Assembly (NCBI GenBank): GCA_029747585.1
Contig: JAPEVF010000155.1
Location: 1-64,000 of the forward strand
From: Pleurotus djamor
Lineage: Eukaryota; Basidiomycota; Agaricomycetes; Agaricales; Pleurotaceae
Length of the DNA: 64,000 bases
Direction: 5' to 3'
Below, in pieces: positions 1 through 10,392 of the stretch (the stretch's first letter is position 1; each line of letters opens with the position of its first letter). The notes beneath the pieces were generated by a model. The model was not told the origin of the DNA and searched no databases. It was given only the letters and a program-made list of their open reading frames with translations. A program made the position numbers and the translations under genes.

Positions 1-274
1 AAAAATCTGTAGGACAAGCCGTCAATCAACATGCACGAGGCAGCCGCGAACGAGCAACATCAAGGCGGCGACAGGGCCGTCATACCATGGTAGTGGTACG
101 TCCATTATAGCATGTTAGCCACTAGGACGGGAAGTGAGCCCAGAGAAAAGAAGGGGGTAGCGCACTGGATGATCACTGAAGAGAGGTTGATAGCCCTTAG
201 CGCCACTACTGATGAATCCAACATTGTATATCGGCAGAGGTCTAAGTAACGTGTAAGGATATGGTACACAACGC

Positions 275-1276
275 TTAGATAGCCTTGCTCTTGACGAGTT
301 CTATATCCAAGTGTCAATGAGAATAACGCAGCAGACAAATGTAGCATGCACTCACGTTCAACCTCAGCAACAGCAGAGACCAAGATATCCCGTTGTGTCT
401 TCTCATCCTTCAACCCAGCCAAAACCTTCTCAATGACGGTCTTCGTCAAGTCCGCCTGCTCACTCTCCTTCAACTGCTGCTCGTAGCGGACCCAGCTGTC
501 CAGGACAGACTTGACTTCGGAGGCAAGAGCAACCTGTTGCTTCTGAACGAATGTCTCGGCTTCAAGTTTGGCGGTTTCCTAGCGGATAAAGGGCGTCAAC
601 CAAAAAGACGGCCACAGGCACGCGTGCGGACATACCTTCGAGAGGGCGAAGAGACCTTGGGTCAGAGAGACAACATCCTTCATCTCACTGACAGAATTAA
701 TGCGGTCCTTGACGGTTTGCGTGTGCTCAGCACGAGCGCTAGCCAGAATGTCCCGAATACGGCCAATCTGAGTCTCAGCCCAATCCTTGTATGGCTCCCG
801 GATGATCTGTTCCATATTCCGCCGTCAGGTCCTCCCCGTCTGAAACTTATGGCCGAACCAACGCACCTTCGCAATGTAGGTGAAAAGAATCAATGAACCG
901 GCCAAAATGAGGGACTCCTCGTTGAGAACGTAGAGCTCTTGCGAGATTGCGGTTGCGACCAAACCAGTACCAAGGACAGCCGTTCCGGTCTTCGTGATGA
1001 GGTTCGGCAAAGAAGGGAGCTTTTCTATGATCTCTGATGCGCGTTCTGATGGCGGAGGAGGGTTGGAGGAGGTGGCCAATGCACGGCTACAAAAATGCAA
1101 GGATCAGCTAGCAGTCGGGCCTATGGGTTTGAACCACTGACACATGGTTGGCGGCGAAGACGCGAGGGCGGGCTGTACGAGCAGGACGTCAGCAACGGTG
1201 AGCGGAGAGGGTTCGAGGATGAGGGCGACGACGTACCCGCTACCCTCAGAGAGTTGATGGCGATTCTAGAGGCCAT
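275..1276 (-). CDS. ATP4: F1Fo ATP synthase subunit 4 (subunit b), mitochondrial
   Basis: Peripheral-stalk subunit b of mitochondrial ATP synthase, which holds F1 against rotation in the inner membrane. Five exons on the minus strand: 1276-1179, 1086-867, 806-636, 578-356 and 300-275. They join in frame to 245 residues, the usual fungal length. The N-terminus (about residues 1-35) is Ser/Arg-rich without acids, like a mitochondrial presequence. Next come a PNLITKTGTAVLG stretch, two hydrophobic segments (about 55-105), and the long charged helix containing REPYKDWAETQ and KDRINSVSEMKD. The end reads AVAEVEQLVKSKAI, close to the yeast C-terminus. The last exon is only 26 bases and was placed from that match. 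The first intron uses a GTACAG donor; this junction is the least certain because the presequence is not conserved. Family assignment is secure. Confidence 0.93.
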
Positions 1277-1432
1277 GGCAAGTTTTTGGAGGCAAGTCCG
1301 AGACGGTCGAGGAGGAGGAGAAATGGAAATAAATCGTGGGAACCTCTCGACCCCGAATTCACGCGAAGACTATATCAGGATAGGGGCAGCTTGCACTGTA
1401 CGTCACCGTTTCTTGCGACGAAAGAATCACAA

Positions 1433-1514
1433 GTTGGTATCGATTAGTGGTTAAATCGCTTCGTTGTGGTTGCGCAATTCCGAAGAGCCGCAGGTTCAAT
1501 TCCTGCTACCGACA
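1433..1514 (+). tRNA. tRNA-His (anticodon GTG), with a ~10-nt intron
   Basis: The cloverleaf closes fully. The acceptor stem GTTGGTA pairs with TACCGAC (one G-U) and the discriminator is A. The D stem is GATT/AATC, the anticodon stem CTTCG/CGAAG, and the T arm GCAGG-TTCAATT-CCTGC. The anticodon loop reads TTGTGG followed by about 10 extra bases, then C. That gives anticodon GTG with an intron at the canonical position after base 37. A run of seven T follows directly at 1515, as expected for Pol III. Confidence 0.9.
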
Positions 1515-1521
1515 TTTTTTT
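1515..1521 (+). terminator. Pol III T-tract after tRNA-His
   Basis: Seven consecutive T bases directly after the tRNA-His discriminator, the normal RNA polymerase III stop signal. The remaining ~400 bases up to the tRNA-Glu at 1920 show no gene I recognise. Confidence 0.8.
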
Positions 1522-1919
1522 CCAGCATCTAGAGTCCAAATTGTGTAGGTATTCTTTCGACTGTACAGACGTAGAAGGGTTCCCCACCCATCCGTATCGT
1601 CCGGGAAAGCACCATGTGCCTTCGAGTCCAAGTTCGGCTTGAGTCAAGTTGCAGAAGGTCACGAGGGCCCTTGGGCTTGCTTTTCACCTTATTCCACCGT
1701 CTTTCGCAGCCTAGCAAGAACCGGAGGCGCAGGGAATAAGTTTAGTACTTTGTGTTTCTAGCCCAGATCCATTATTCAGAAACTCTTGGAGTGAGGCCCA
1801 CGCTAGTCGAAAGATACCATCGTACCAATATAGTCTCCTAAGATGTAGCTTGAAACCTAGGAAGTAAACAACTCGGTAAGCATGGAAAGGGCGACAAAAA
1901 GCAATCCATGCTCTTTGAA

Positions 1920-2001
1920 TTCCGATACGGGGAATCGAACCCCGAGCTGCCGCGACCTCATGTATGAAAGGCGGCAATGTTAGCCGTTACACCATATCGG
2001 A
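1920..2001 (-). tRNA. tRNA-Glu (anticodon TTC), with a ~10-nt intron
   Basis: On the minus strand the acceptor stem TCCGATA pairs with TATCGGA. The D-loop contains GTAACGGCTAAC, and the T arm is GGGG-TTCGATT-CCCC. The sequence closely resembles fungal tRNA-Glu. The anticodon stem GCCGC/GCGGC encloses CTTTCA, giving TTC, followed by about 10 extra bases before the final loop base, so it has an intron. The discriminator is A. A T5 tract lies about 20 bases downstream (1896-1900 in + coordinates). Confidence 0.9.
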
Positions 2002-2449
2002 TTGACAATTTGTGCACTCCCACCCTATCTATACAGCTTGAGCATCACAACTTCGTCGTCTCGACATCGAGTACACCATATCCGCGATCAGTCTACTTTA
2101 TTTCGGATGACTAGGACTAATCTACATAGTCACCCTACAGTAGTAAATTTGACACTACCTGTATAGTTTCATCACCCATCTCCCTCTAACCTGGAACTGC
2201 TACATCCTACAACCAACGCCGAATTTGCCATCGACTCTGGGGTAAAGCCGCTTCTCATCCATGGTCCCAATCATAAGATGTCAGGTACTGAGCCCTGCCG
2301 CGGGCAATTGAAGGCGAAGACGCAGATGTAGGACGAGAGGATAAACAAAAATTCAACAGATACATTCAAGGGCGTACTACAACGTATCTCCGGAGTATAT
2401 GATACAAATGATAAATAAGCGTTACAAGTGTTGGTTCAATACAATTGCA
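2002..2449. other. Intergenic, nothing recognised
   Basis: About 450 bases between the tRNA-Glu 5' end and the stop codon of the first F-box gene. It should hold the 3' UTR of that gene. No open frame with recognisable content, tRNA or repeat was seen. Confidence 0.5.
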
Positions 2450-4977
2450 CTATGGTGGATAGGTACTCGAGAAGTTGGCAGGCGGGAAGTCATACGGTCC
2501 ATATCCCGACGTTCCGGACTCTGTGGCTGGAGTTTGCGAGAACCAAACCTGTCGGTGGTATGGCGAAGTGTTCACAACTTCAGTGACTGTCGTGAAGAGC
2601 GAGTCTTCGATGTATTCAACAGTCGACTTGTAGTAGGAAGGGTTGGAAGGGGCAGGGATTTGAGGGATGGATGGAAACTGCGGTTGCGGTGGCAGACCGG
2701 GGGGAGAATCGTGTAGTATCTGAGGATGAGGTATGGGGGTGGAATATGTTTCGTGGCTCGCAGGCGGGTTTGTAGCGCGACCACTAGTGTTTGAGTACTC
2801 CAGATTTGAGGCAAGGTTTGTTGCAGAGTTGCCGTATTCGATACCATCGGAATAAAAGGACCAAGTAGTATCCGAGGCCGAAGAAACAGGATAGGTATGA
2901 GAATAGCTGGAATCAACCGAAGGGTAAGAAATAGTCGCCTGGGTTTCAGGAAGTTTGGAGCTCGAAGCTGTATTTGGATAAGGAAAATACGAATAGACAG
3001 ATGATCCAAGATTGGGAAGAGGCGTCAAGCATGGTGAGGCGGACTGGGCATTTTCGTTGTTATTTGAAACGTCCAGAACAGCCCGTAAATATGTCGACAC
3101 ATCATTTTGAATGAACGACGACGTTGAAGGCAGATGTAAATATGATTGCGGTGTCAATGGTGGATGGTTCCCTGTGGGTTGTGTAAACGAGTCGGTGAGC
3201 CCACGCTTGATGAGGTCTGATTGAGTGGGCGAAGGCAACAACCGAGAACCTTGCGACCAACACTGATTATCAGAGGACCCGATGGAACCAGTTTCAGGGC
3301 ATTGACCAGGATGTGACTGAGGTAGGGTGAGGGTGTCGCAGTGATGAATGGGTGCTGAAGGATCCGTACTTGCGAGCGTAATTACAGGATTGGGATCAAG
3401 ACTTTTGAACCAAGCATCAAAGTCTGTCGGGGACAATTTGTCAAAGCCCGCACTTGTTGGATTCCCTTCCATAGACGTCACGGACGGTGATCCAGACATT
3501 GGGAGATTGGTGGCATACTGGTACTGGCTCTAACGTAAAGGAAATCAGCCTGAAGTGTAGCACTGTGTCAGTGTTTGAGAGCTGACCTGTGCAGGTATCG
3601 GCCACGGCCAAGTTGCGAACGGTTGAGGCATAGGGGGCACGAGCTCGGTCTCTTCTTCCTCCTCTACCACGTCTTCTTCCTCCTGTACCGCCTCGTCTTG
3701 AACTTGGATAGCTTCAAGAAACCATGGGAAATCAGAAGGAAGATAAATTTCTCGACGGGAAGCTTGGTCTTGAATTTGCAATGAGTCAAGGGTCTCCCCC
3801 GTTGGACTAAAACGTAGGCGCAGCAACCCATTCCTTACTACTCGTCGCATGGTCTTGCGGAGTAGCTTGAACTCCTCCAACGAAAGCGAAGATCGATCGG
3901 CTACCATTGTCACAGTCTTGAGGCGAGAAAAATGTTTCGATGCAAGAAGCTCATCCAATTGATTGAATGCTGATGCAGCGAATGAGATTTCCCAATACCA
4001 GGTGTGGACCAGCTCCAAATCTTCCAGCTGATTGTCTTCGGGTATTGTGTGAAGTTCCACCAATTCATCGATGCTGGAAGTTGACACAAGCTTGGACAAT
4101 CGTTTCATATGATGAAAGTCAATCGGGGGGCCATAGTCTATCGTTTTTGAGGAAGAGTGCAAAGGGAATGCATAGCCGACACACCGTCTTCCATGAGGAG
4201 GCTGAGCTCTTCCAAGTTCTTTCCAAATCTCGTTATTAGGAGACTGCCTGCTCCCCAGCCATCCAGAATTAATTTCTTGACAATCACCGGGTGTTTCAAT
4301 GACGCGAACCAATCATCTATCCATTTCATCGAGCAGGATATGCTGAGGATCTCCAAGGTTGCAGGCGGTCCATCTTTCGGGACCGAGTGGTTCGATGGTG
4401 GCGCGCGGTAGTCGATACCAGTCGAATCAATTTTGAATGTAGTAAGGGAATTGAGTTTGTCGCCCATGAGCGAGACGAAATGCGCATTATCGCTGAATTC
4501 CCACCCATACAAAGTGATGGATTTGATATGCTGCGACTGGAGAATACCCCGGATAGCCGCCAGTAACGACGCATCAATACCGAACTCTTGGTCACAATCC
4601 ACAGATTTGAGGGAGAAACTGTGAATGCGAGGGAATAATGGGATCAAGAGCGAAAGGAGTTGCTCTTGCATTCGAATGTTGAAGCATTGCCCGAAGTCAC
4701 GTACGATCTCGAGTTCCCGCACATGTTTAGCAAGATGCGGTGCTCGGTCAAGGACGCTTTTGAGACGAGATACGGGAGGTTCCTCTTCTCCATAGAGAAC
4801 AGTGAGACTGACGCTGATATTGCGAAAGAGGTGGAGTTGGCTGGCATGGACCCATGACCAGCAGACTCGCGCGCAATGCTTCCAGTCAGCCCGAGCATCA
4901 AGGAAGTCTATGATCATGTCGACAACTTCTTGAGGGAGACGAAGGTGAGTATGGACAGCCAGTCTACCGATACCCAT
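2450..4977 (-). CDS. F-box protein with disordered linker and conserved C-terminal module (copy A)
   Basis: Probably a substrate-recognition subunit of an SCF ubiquitin ligase. Three exons (4977-4185, 4137-3587, 3529-2450) give 807 residues in frame. The F-box is at the very N-terminus (LPQEVVDMIIDFLD, then CARVCWSWVHASQLHLFRNI), followed by an LRR-like helical region to about residue 420. A Glu-rich patch, then a Ser/Tyr/Pro-rich low-complexity stretch, lead to a C-terminal block with NPSYYK and RQVWFSQT. Intron 1 is only 47 bases (GTGTGT donor). It is needed because the frame breaks there, and splicing restores alignment to the neighbour at 6126-9011. The start at 4977 has an ideal context (CCACCATGG) and lies just before the F-box; an in-frame ATG at about 5100 is the alternative. 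The upstream neighbour is a tandem paralogue. The substrate is unknown. Confidence 0.85.
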
Positions 4978-6125
4978 GGTGGGGAGGTTCTGGGGTAGGA
5001 GTTGATGATGATGGTGAGAGTGAAAGGCCACGACTGATGCTAAATCACTAAAGCGTAATGGGGTTGTTCGCTGAACGTGGACACTGGTCGAATCGAGCAT
5101 AAGGGGAATCCGGAGCGATTTGCCTTGTATTCCACGATGGCCGATGCCTGTTGCCACATGTGTCCGTTTTGACGCTGAGGCGTATATTTGGGGGGTTTAC
5201 CTAAGTCACTCTTCACCTCAGGTTGTTCATCAATCCTAGTAAAGGACCCGACGCCCTGGCGTAATGGAAGCTACAACTTTCATGCATTGTTGGAAGCAGT
5301 ACGAGCCGTCATTGGCTAAATAGACGATGAGTGATATCATCAATCACACATACACTTGGAGGTGGCGCTGATATGACGGGGAAATACATCAGAAGGAATC
5401 ATAGAAACTTTTGAATAGAAGGCACTGACGCGAAGGAAATCCTATTTGTAGAGATCGTGGGGACCAAAGACACAGCAAGACGAAGTTCAACAACATGGGA
5501 ACGGCGCGTAGAGGCACATCGGAATGGATCTCGATCATTGAATACCCGTAGAGCACGCAGTGTAGGTCGAGAAATAACCTTGGGTAAACGATTCACCGAT
5601 GAGCTTTAGGCAGCCCGCCAGCATAGTTAATGAAACGAAAACGAGTCGCGACGTTTTCAGCAAGCCCATGACAAGCCCATGACTCAGATCAAAAATGGTA
5701 GAAGCCGTTTGACAGAACTCAAGGTGTTTTGGAAATATGCAAAAGGAGGCATGCGCTTAGAGTTGGACGCTGAGAGACAGAGCGAGAGAAAGAGAAATCG
5801 AGCTTGAACTCGAAGCGGATTTGAGGCTATGGAAGTTGGTTTGCAGTCACGCTTGAGCGGGTTCGGTCGATGCGGAATAGGAGATGTGCACGTGATTGAG
5901 GAGGTACGGAGGTTGGACTAGCCTGAAGTCAACTCCAGTGTCAATTCTATACATTAGAGGGCGGTTTGCGTATTCTACAGTTAGATAAATATTCCTAGTA
6001 ATACATCTCAATCTAAGGATCTCAGCACAGCGACTTGGTGGTTGGATAATCAACGAGAATGAAATGATAATACAAATAGAATTGTGATGGGGTACACGTG
6101 TATTTGGGCTCGTCAGCAGACCTGA
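4978..6125. other. Intergenic between tandem F-box paralogues
   Basis: Holds the promoter of copy A and the 3' UTR of copy B. Only short, unconvincing open frames are present. A small direct repeat of CAAGCCCATGA occurs near 5662-5683. No other gene was recognised. Confidence 0.5.
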
Positions 6126-9011
6126 TTATCTCCCCGATTGAGGCTGATACGAAGTGTCTGGGGCTAGAGTCTGCGAGAAGTAAACCTGCCGCTGATATGG
6201 TGATCTTGTTACAACCTCCCTAACTTTTGTGAGTAGGGAATTCTCGACGAACTCGAAGCTTCTTTTGTAATATGATGGGTTGGATGGCGTCGGAATCTGA
6301 GGTACAGATTGGAACTGTGGTTGCGGTATGAAGTAAGATACTGGGGCGCTCGAAACGGACGTTTCGATGGATGGTTGATGAGTCGTAGATGGTTGATGGG
6401 CATCCTTGGAATTACTATCATGCCCGTACTGATACTGGTACGCGGACATTGGTTGTTCTTGATGGGCCTGGGTTGTATTTCCGTAATGATCATATTGAGA
6501 GTGATCATTCTGTTGATACGAATGCAACGCCTGCTGCGGGTCGCCTGAGGGGCTGGTGGAGTAAACTTGTTGGGAGCCCGAGGTAGACGCCCAGTTGTCA
6601 GCCATCCCCGAGCTCTGGGCCATGCTGTAATGCCCTTGATATCCACCTGTTTCCCGTGAATAGGTATCACTGCCAGCGCTGGCAGTAGTCGATGCGACGG
6701 CATGATGTGATCGGTTCCAAGTACTCCCATTGATGCCATTGTCATCATTTTCGGTATGGGAAACAGGATGATAGGACGATGGCGTCCACGCAGCTGAAGC
6801 AGCGGACGGATAGGAGGAGTCTGATGATGTCCATTGCGCATTGGAAAATGATGTAGAAGCTGCATTGGATTGTGTCGGGTATTGATGATACGGTGTAGGA
6901 ATATCTCCGCTTCCAGGGGCGGTGTTCAACTGTAGACCATTAGAGGCGGACCAGTCGGTCTGTGGATACCCTATACCATAGCTGACGACTTCTGGAGCAT
7001 CAGCATACGTTGTGTTAGAAGACGACGTCGATGACGAGCATTGTGGTGCAGAGTAAGTGGACTGAGGCTGCGATGTTGACTGCGAGTCGGGTTGGCCTGG
7101 GTACGCCGTTTCGGGGTAGTAGTAGACTGAATTAAGGCCAGTGGCATCACTCGACTGCGTATCAGCGTTCCCAGACCAGGTGTTGGCAGTCCACCCATAG
7201 TGCTCCTGTTGATAAGGGGCGTCCAAGGGGGTAAGTTCCGAAGGCGTTGGCTGTGTTTGAGGCGCTGGGGTATACGCCTGCTCTGCGTCGTTGTCTGTAG
7301 CGTGAGTCTGTTGAGGGTAAAAAGCTTCAAGAGTGACTTGGGATGAAGAGGCGTATTGATGAGAGGTCGGGTCGTTGTTGGCATCGTATTCTTGAGCCAC
7401 TAGATACGCAGGCTGCTCGGCGCTGCCGTAGTAGACATAGTTAGAATCGTCAGTTTGTTGGTGAGATGGGTTCCAAGGGGCTGATACTTGAGGTGATTGT
7501 CCATCGCCGCCATTTGGTACATCGGTTTCAGCCGAATCGGCAGGGTCCGCCTTGCCCTTCCCTTTGGAAGCAGCGGAAGAGGGTGGTAAATCACCACTGT
7601 CACTTTCGTCTTCTTCCTCTGCATCATCTCCCTCGCTTCCATTTTCTTCTTGGTCCTCGTCTATGATGTCTTCCTCCTCGACCTGCCCCCGCTCGGCCTC
7701 GTCAATCACTTTCATCCGCTGAGCTGAGGCGTCTTGGAGGGCCTCCACAACTTGCAGTTCTTCAAGAAACCATGGGAAGTCAGACAGAAGGAACCACTCT
7801 CGCCGAGAGGCCTGATCTCGGATTTGTGAGGAATGGAGTGTCTCGCCAGTCCGGAATCGAAGATAAAGCAGGTTTTTGCCGATGGTAAGTCGCAGGCGTT
7901 TGCGGAGTAACTTGAATTCGGAGGTGTCGTAGGAATCTCTCTCGATCCGTAATGTAACCTGTTGTAGGCATGGAAATCGGGTTGAAGATAGAAGGTCGTC
8001 TAAGAGGCTAAACCGGGGTGTGTCCATTGAAAAGTCCCATTCTAAGATATGTAGATCCAAGCTCTCGAGGCGGTTGTCTTCGACGGTGGCCTGGAGAATA
8101 TCGTAGAGTGTGTCAAAGGTGTATCCCAGCGTCAGCTTCAGTAGATACTTCAGGCGGGAGAAGTCAAAGAACGGCGCAGGATCTAGAGTGACCGAGTCAG
8201 GGTAAGCGCAAGCAGATAAACTGGACGAACCGAAGCCAACATGAATGCAGAGTTCTTCCAACCCATCACAAAGCCTGCTAATCAAAAAACCGGTTGGGCC
8301 GTAGCCACGGAGCACAAGCTTTTTGACTACCAAGGGGTGGCTCAGTGAATCAAGCCAATGCTCGACGACATCTTCCGGCCGAACAACTGTGAGAGTGTCG
8401 AGGGTAACCGGTGATCCACGTTTTGTTATGGGGCGAGTAGAAGGCCTTGTTTCGTTCAAGATACAGATATGCTGGATATGTAGTGTCGAAAGGGCGGCAA
8501 CCGTTTCTCCCATGAGGTTCATGAAATCCTCCAAATTGTAAAATGTCAGTCCGCTGAGATCGACATGCTTGATGTGCGATGATCGAAGGAAGGCGCCGAT
8601 TGCAGTCCGCAATAAAGGGTCAATCACGAACTCAAGTTCAGGTCCATCTTCGGCGTCCAAAATATAACTGAACGTTTGGACATGGATGAACAAGGGTAAC
8701 ATAATTGAAATGAGTTGTTCTTGTGTATCAGAAGGGAAATACTCCGAACAGTCCCGCCGCAACGTGAGTGTTCTAACCTGTCGAGCGAGGTATGGAGACC
8801 TCATGATGACGGCTTGAAGTCGGATTACGGGGGGCACATTGAATTCCCCGATGGTTATGTTGATATCGCGAAACAGATGCAAACGGCTGGCGTGTGTCCA
8901 TGATCGACAAACGAGCGCACATTGTCTCCAGCCGACTGGATCGTCCATGAAGCCTATGATCATGTCGACGAGCTCTTGGGGGATGCGGCATCGAAGGGGG
9001 CAGGCTAGCAT
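6126..9011 (-). CDS. F-box protein with long Ser/Gln/Tyr-rich region and conserved C-terminal module (copy B)
   Basis: Single uninterrupted frame of 961 residues, paralogous along its length to the three-exon gene at 2450-4977. F-box at residues ~8-50 (IPQELVDMIIGFMDD, CALVCRSWTHASRLHLFRDI), then an LRR-like region to ~430. An acidic stretch of mostly Glu/Asp follows (~445-485). The next roughly 400 residues are rich in Ser, Gln, Tyr and Thr and probably disordered. The last ~60 residues again contain NPSYYK and RQVYFSQT. The F-box suggests an SCF adaptor; the role of the tail is unknown. It lacks both introns of copy A, so either copy B passed through an RNA intermediate or copy A gained introns. 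The start is the first ATG, seven codons before the F-box homology. Confidence 0.87.
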   Translation of the reverse strand: MLACPLRCRIPQELVDMIIGFMDDPVGWRQCALVCRSWTHASRLHLFRDINITIGEFNVPPVIRLQAVIMRSPYLARQVRTLTLRRDCSEYFPSDTQEQLISIMLPLFIHVQTFSYILDAEDGPELEFVIDPLLRTAIGAFLRSSHIKHVDLSGLTFYNLEDFMNLMGETVAALSTLHIQHICILNETRPSTRPITKRGSPVTLDTLTVVRPEDVVEHWLDSLSHPLVVKKLVLRGYGPTGFLISRLCDGLEELCIHVGFGSSSLSACAYPDSVTLDPAPFFDFSRLKYLLKLTLGYTFDTLYDILQATVEDNRLESLDLHILEWDFSMDTPRFSLLDDLLSSTRFPCLQQVTLRIERDSYDTSEFKLLRKRLRLTIGKNLLYLRFRTGETLHSSQIRDQASRREWFLLSDFPWFLEELQVVEALQDASAQRMKVIDEAERGQVEEEDIIDEDQEENGSEGDDAEEEDESDSGDLPPSSAASKGKGKADPADSAETDVPNGGDGQSPQVSAPWNPSHQQTDDSNYVYYGSAEQPAYLVAQEYDANNDPTSHQYASSSQVTLEAFYPQQTHATDNDAEQAYTPAPQTQPTPSELTPLDAPYQQEHYGWTANTWSGNADTQSSDATGLNSVYYYPETAYPGQPDSQSTSQPQSTYSAPQCSSSTSSSNTTYADAPEVVSYGIGYPQTDWSASNGLQLNTAPGSGDIPTPYHQYPTQSNAASTSFSNAQWTSSDSSYPSAASAAWTPSSYHPVSHTENDDNGINGSTWNRSHHAVASTTASAGSDTYSRETGGYQGHYSMAQSSGMADNWASTSGSQQVYSTSPSGDPQQALHSYQQNDHSQYDHYGNTTQAHQEQPMSAYQYQYGHDSNSKDAHQPSTTHQPSIETSVSSAPVSYFIPQPQFQSVPQIPTPSNPSYYKRSFEFVENSLLTKVREVVTRSPYQRQVYFSQTLAPDTSYQPQSGR

Positions 9012-10392
9012 AGGTAGAGTAGACCTCTCAGTGGTCTGGTGCGAGGGGAGATGGTGGTAGTAAGAGAAGGGAGTAATAGACGCTTGAGTGCAGTTGTCGG
9101 GCCAAAATAACGTTTAAGTTGTGATCCATGAGGCAATGACTGGCCCCGTGCGTTCCATATTGACGCCGAGGCTATGAGCATCGAGGTACCTCCAGGAAGA
9201 CAACGTCGAACGACGTCTTGACTACGTCCACCTCAACGTACATCGTCGAAGTTTATGTTGTGATGTGGCATAGCGGGTGGCACTACCCAAGCACTGCCCA
9301 AGCATCCATGAGAGAAGAGTAGTAGTCCATCAGCCAGAGAAATGCTGGGAGCCCAGAGAAGCCGATGAATTGATGGGGTTGAAAGCGGTTTGGAAGTTTC
9401 CGTCTAAGATGATCAGTGATGAGGCAGTTCAGTACTCAGTACTGAGCGTGGGAATGAGTCGTCGCCCCTTTCATACGTCCTAAGTCACGTGCGCGCCACA
9501 GTTGAACCAACGACTTAATATTCGGTGTTCAAGCTCTCAACTGAGACTACACGTCAGCGCATTTTCAAGTCGCTCTTACCCATGTGCAAACTTTGGCGGC
9601 TGGACTTGTAGCCAACATGGCGGACACTGCAAGGATGCTAATCCAGTTCCCCGACCTGCTTCCCTCGAATATCTTCTTACTTCGAATCGAATATTCATAT
9701 CTTTAGGCGTTCGAGTCTCACCTGCTTGGGTCGATCGAGCTCGCTTGGAGATCCATGGCCAGGATCTTTTGCCGTGCGCTTATAATTGAATATGCAGGGT
9801 TATCTGGTGCTGGCCCCAGGCTTGCTTCCTGCGTGGTTTTCCCGCCGCCTGAGGCTAACGACGTGCAACGTTTCATGCTGGCCTCAACATTCGCGGAAGC
9901 GAGTCGGACGGAATTTTCCAGGAACACCGTAGCTAGTGACGGCATAAAAATCCACGTCCAAGCTTCCCTGCGCATCATTCCCCCATGAAGCTGGCTCGAG
10001 GATTCATCCCGCGTAGATTGCACACGATCCCCAGTCCCCATGCACGCCTCAACCCTTCTCGCGAAGTCCGTCTGTCATCTACATGCTCCGAATGGACGGC
10101 GTGAAAATCTTATTATCGTGGGTTTTTCTCTTTCCTTTCCTTTTCTTGGTTTATTCAGTTGTCATTATTCTTCGACCCCCACTAGTTACGATGCTGAGCG
10201 CGTCCTATAGACGGAGGCGCCTTGCCACCATTGAGTCCTGTAGAGTACGCCGCTGGCGATACGTATACACCCTGAGCTCAAGGTAAAGCTGTTCACGCCG
10301 GCTTGCCTTTTCCCTCGCTCCTCTTCTCTATCTCCATCCCCTCGCTCCTCTCCTCCCTCCCCTCTTCCTCAGTATCATCGCCCTTCAATGTC
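9012..10392. other. Intergenic, nothing recognised
   Basis: Separates the F-box pair from the membrane-protein pair and should contain two promoters. Open frames here are short, with no recognisable domain. A small palindromic patch (CAGTACTCAGTACTG) lies near 9427-9445. Confidence 0.5.

Noticed and set aside
579..896. Overlapping frames on both strands inside ATP4
   Set aside because: The plus-strand frame is the shadow of ATP4 exons, and the minus-strand frames run through introns; the spliced model explains the region.
3545..4312. Separate 255-residue gene in the middle of F-box copy A
   Set aside because: It is exon 2 read through both introns. Joining it with its neighbours restores homology to copy B over the whole length.
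6209..7642. Several 80-220-codon frames antisense or out of frame within F-box copy B
   Set aside because: They are shadows of the repetitive Ser/Gln/Tyr codons, with no independent features.
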